Source: Trypanosoma brucei gambiense DAL972
Lineage: Eukaryota; Euglenozoa; Kinetoplastea; Trypanosomatida; Trypanosomatidae
NCBI RefSeq assembly: GCF_000210295.1
Contig: NC_026744.1
Span: 186,001 to 250,000, forward strand
DNA: 64,000 nucleotides
Direction: 5' to 3'
Below the pieces are notes generated by a model. It worked only from the letters and a program-made list of their open reading frames with translations. It did not search any database and had not been told where the DNA came from. Of the stretch, positions 61,000 through 64,000 are shown in pieces. Positions within the stretch are counted from its first letter, which is position 1. The number at the start of each line of letters is the position of its first letter. The position numbers were made by a program, and so were the translations under genes.

Positions 61000-62447
61000 C
61001 CCAAGCGTGTGTGAAGAGCATAAAAGTAAGTCACGGCAGGAGCACATCGCATGTTTCGCTTTGTTGTGGTTTTCTTGTGAGATAAATAATTTCCCCTACC
61101 ATCGGAATGGGTTACTTATAAAATTTTGTAATACTTAACACTTATATTTGTAAATGCCATGTGCCTCCCTATTGTGTGTGTGTGTGTGTTTCTAAAAAAA
61201 AATTATTTTGGTATTGATGGTAGTAGTTGCACTGGCGTGTTTTTTAAAATGTTGAATAAGATCTGTGCAAGTGGAGGTGAACAAGGGCTTAGAACTTATG
61301 TATATTGAGGATACCTTGCTCTTTTACGCGCCTTTTGTACTTGCCGTCCCCTCTCTCCCGACCCTCGTCATGTTTTACCGGAGGCCTTGGAACATATGGA
61401 GCAAGCGGTGACGTTGCTGACTTGGGTGTTAAAAGAAAAAGGAAGTATACAAAAGTGTAACTAAGTTGTTAGAGGGATGATACTTGAAGGAGTAGCGAAG
61501 GCACTGGAGAGGTTAAGGGGAAAATTTTTTTCGTTCGTCACCATATCAGTACTACGTGCTTATGTATTCCTACATATACAATGCGTTGTAGCCAGGTGAT
61601 TGGTCGACTTGAGGTCGGAATGGATGCACGGGAAAGATTGGTTGTATGTAAGTCTGCGTGTTAACTTTTTTATGGGATCCTGTGGAAGGGATAAACTATT
61701 CATAGCGCCCCCCCAAAAAAAAGTGTTATACACCTTTCTGTTTAATATTTTTACATGAAAAAGATTAGAGGAAGGAAGTTTTCCTTAACTTGTAAGTGCT
61801 GAATAACCTCCTGCCATTCTATGAGCGAGTCCGACGTTGTACAAATGTACAAGAGCATTTTGTCTATCATTTCCTTTCCTTACATTTTATCCTTTTGGTA
61901 TGGGATAGGTAGGGCGCTGACTGTTCGTAGGAGGGACCGCTTAAAGTGTATGCGTTGGGCTATGCCGTGCTTGATTTTTCACACCACTACGGTTTTGGCT
62001 GTGTTATAGCTTTTTGTAAAGCCAAACCAGACACAACATTTTTTATTTTATGTTTTTTTTTTGATCCATTTGTTTATGCTCAAAGTGAGTTGAATCCACT
62101 TTTCCACTTTCCCCCATTTTCACTTGGCAGGCTGTGGAGTCTGGTGGTTCCAAATGGCCTATTTCGTGTGTGTGGGACTTATACCTCAATTAAAATAGAG
62201 ATGTAAACATGCACATGCACACACACGCATACCTATATATATGCGTGTGTACGTGTGTGTTCCCCTTGCTCCCGGGTGTTTTCACCGGTCACTTACTGTA
62301 GGTACGTCGTTCATTCTCCTTCCCCCACCTTCTAGCGGTGGTAGTAATATTCGTTGCCTTCTCTTTCCCTTTTTTGAACATTGCTTTTTTTTTTTCTCAC
62401 TGGTGTGGATGTGAATAACCGCAGCAACACCTATCAGGGGGTGGAGT
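61000..62447 (+). other. intergenic region, ABC transporter to terminal gene
   Basis: 1.45 kb with (GT)n near 61175-61190, a C/A then T/G alternating run around 62213-62260, and C/T tracts at 62340-62400. No gene seen. Confidence 0.65.
62350..62424 (+). promoter_or_regulatory. predicted trans-splice acceptor for the terminal gene
   Basis: Two T/C tracts (about 62355-62375 and 62384-62400) are followed by CGCAG with AG at 62423-62424. That leaves about 23 bases before ATG 62448. Confidence 0.55.
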
Positions 62448-64000
62448 ATGACGAACAGAGAAAACACGTGGGTTCACGTTGGGGAATCGCCACTTTTTCA
62501 GTTTCGCGTCAAGAATATTACCACCATCTCTTTCATACGTCTTCAATGTAGTCCACGTGACGATGTCCTTACCCCCTTGAAAGACAGTTGCATTACTCTC
62601 TGGGCAAAATATTCCCCTTATGTGAGGACTGCGGATGGTGTGCTGTGTGATCTTCCCCCGTATGTTGTTGCATCTTTCAGATTCGACGAGACGGGCGAGG
62701 CGGTTTCGTCGGCACTTGCGTGGGTGTTACAAGAGGGATCGGCTGTTACGATTTGTGTCGCAACTGACACGGGTGTCCCGGAGGTTCTGAGAGACGATGC
62801 GCCGGAGAGGTCTGCTGCTGCGCCTTGGGCTGCGTCGTATGGGTTAGGATGTAACATCAGTGTTTCACTTTTTGGGACGGAAAAACTGAGGGACTACTAC
62901 CTGTCATCTTGGAGGCCCCTGTTGGTCTACCGGTGGTTCGAGCTGAAGGATTGTGTTCGTGAGGCAACTATTCTACCATCGCGGTACAGGGGCTCGCTAA
63001 CGCCAAACAGTACTTTAAAGTTTCGTAAACGCCGTTTTCTACACGGTGGTGTGCGGGAGGCTAAATGCATTTCTTCATGTGGTAATTACGTGCTTTGGGC
63101 AGATGGAACCATGGGACCCGCTGGCGAGGTGGTTCCGTACTGGAGGCGATTTGCGCCAGCGAGGGTGGACAAGCGTGTTCGAGTGCGCGCCTTTCCTCAT
63201 CGTTTTGCTGACATTGTTGGTGAGGTGCCCTTCGGTTGCATGGTCGAAGCCATTGGCAAGAAGGTTGACCCCTCGACACGTGAGGAATACGTGTTGCTTG
63301 TCTTGGGGGTACTCCCAAACGCGGCGTCATTGGCTGAGGCGTATGAGTTAACATACATTGAAACTGGCAAGTGGATCTGGGGGTGGTCAAAAATTGCGAC
63401 GAGGAACGGCATGGTCTTGCTGGTAGAGGTTGGCGACACGTGCGGTGCCACCGCCGAAGGCCAAATGTGGGTTGAACACCTGCCGGAACCCGCGTTTTAC
63501 ACATCGGCTAGTGACGACCGCCGCGTCCGTATCCGTCGGGGACCGTCGTTACATGACGACGTCGTTGGGCATCTGGAGCGCAACGAGGTAAAACTAGCTG
63601 TCGCTTTGTGGCACCCCGTCGATGGAGCTATCTGCGGGGCGATCCCTTCGGAGGACGTAAATAACACAAATAGTGATCATGGAGCGGGACCAGGGGGTGA
63701 GAAAGTACCTCAGAGTGTTCTGCACCACTTTGTGGAGTGGGAAAGTGGGGGATTTTCGCTTTTGCGGAACAACGACCGTGTCTACCTCGTCGCCGTAGAA
63801 CTAAGAAAAGAACCGCGCCACTTTCCTGTTTGTCCTCGACCGGAGCCACAGTCTCCGGAAATCATATCCATTTCAAGAAAGCGGGCGCGAGCGGAGTCTC
63901 CCGTTAGTGAAGCAAGCGAAAAAGCAAAAGCAGATGCACCCAGCTCGCAGTTATGGAGCCCCTCAATGCTACCAGAAGCGGTTACTATGGGGCTGAAGTC
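62448..64000 (+). CDS. unknown protein with two SH3-like repeats, 3' partial
   Basis: An uninterrupted frame runs from ATG 62448 past the window end, at least 517 codons. A TGA at 62412-62414 closes the frame upstream, so the start is firm. A beta-rich N-terminal part (1-230) begins MTNRENTWVHVGESPLFQF. Two similar strands follow: KRVRVRAFPHRFADIVGEVPFG at about 242 and DRRVRIRRGPSLHDDVVGHLE at about 357, roughly 116 residues apart. Each fits the start of a bacterial-type SH3 (SH3b) fold, with a matching WIWGWS strand after the first. From about 460 the chain turns polar with a basic patch (SISRKRARAESP) that could be a nuclear signal. No family recognised. A scaffold role is possible. The C-terminus is not seen. 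Confidence 0.75.
   Translation, partial: MTNRENTWVHVGESPLFQFRVKNITTISFIRLQCSPRDDVLTPLKDSCITLWAKYSPYVRTADGVLCDLPPYVVASFRFDETGEAVSSALAWVLQEGSAVTICVATDTGVPEVLRDDAPERSAAAPWAASYGLGCNISVSLFGTEKLRDYYLSSWRPLLVYRWFELKDCVREATILPSRYRGSLTPNSTLKFRKRRFLHGGVREAKCISSCGNYVLWADGTMGPAGEVVPYWRRFAPARVDKRVRVRAFPHRFADIVGEVPFGCMVEAIGKKVDPSTREEYVLLVLGVLPNAASLAEAYELTYIETGKWIWGWSKIATRNGMVLLVEVGDTCGATAEGQMWVEHLPEPAFYTSASDDRRVRIRRGPSLHDDVVGHLERNEVKLAVALWHPVDGAICGAIPSEDVNNTNSDHGAGPGGEKVPQSVLHHFVEWESGGFSLLRNNDRVYLVAVELRKEPRHFPVCPRPEPQSPEIISISRKRARAESPVSEASEKAKADAPSSQLWSPSMLPEAVTMGLK

Overview
Organism and type of DNA. The window is nuclear DNA from a kinetoplastid, almost certainly Trypanosoma brucei or a close Trypanozoon relative. 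About 22 intronless genes all lie on the + strand. Almost every gap is T-rich, and most genes are preceded within 10-180 bases by a pyrimidine tract followed by AG, the layout of trans-splicing acceptors in a polycistronic transcription unit. The proteins include trypanosome-typical families: a glycosomal ABC transporter, an FG nucleoporin of the Nup158 type, a kinetoplast mitoribosomal uL23 and a vasohibin. From memory, and not checked, the order cyclophilin A - TPR protein - NADP-IDH - CAND1 - ... - Nup158 - ATG9 - ... - GAT2 matches the early part of T. brucei chromosome 11. No gene, RNA gene, mobile element or CRISPR array is supported on the minus strand.

Layout. 1-1725: 3' part of an SLC9B-like cation/proton antiporter. 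3313-8673: the KEOPS kinase Bud32, an LRR/coiled-coil protein and mitoribosomal uL23m. 9724-17031: cyclophilin A, a large TPR protein and NADP-isocitrate dehydrogenase. 18239-28339: CAND1, an unknown probably mitochondrial protein, a TSNAXIP1-like coiled-coil protein and an RNase III-like protein with no catalytic residues. 28884-34857: a two-RRM protein, an AFG2/SPATA5-type AAA ATPase and a small protein built of 66-residue modules. 35020-39681: the FG nucleoporin Nup158, with long tandem DNA repeats. 41015-46970: ATG9, a small coiled-coil protein, a J-domain protein and ribokinase. 48635-57844: two proteins of unknown function, the ribosome-assembly factor RPF1 and vasohibin (tubulin carboxypeptidase). 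58945-60999: a glycosomal half-ABC transporter (GAT2-like). 62448-64000: the 5' part of a gene running off the window, with two SH3-like repeats.

How the genes relate. As expected in a trypanosome transcription unit, neighbours do not form a pathway. Loose themes recur: glycosome (GAT2-like transporter, and IDH and ribokinase with possible C-terminal peroxisomal targeting tripeptides), mitochondrial gene expression (uL23m, RNase III-like protein, J protein), ribosome assembly (RPF1, AFG2-like ATPase) and cytoskeleton (vasohibin, TSNAXIP1-like and LRR/coiled-coil proteins). With no transcriptional operators expected, regulation is probably post-transcriptional. The long AT-rich 3' regions, several over 1 kb, are the likely carriers.

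Limits. Starts were set at the first in-frame ATG, with the nearest tract/AG as support. No alignment or search was run, so family calls rest on recognised motifs.
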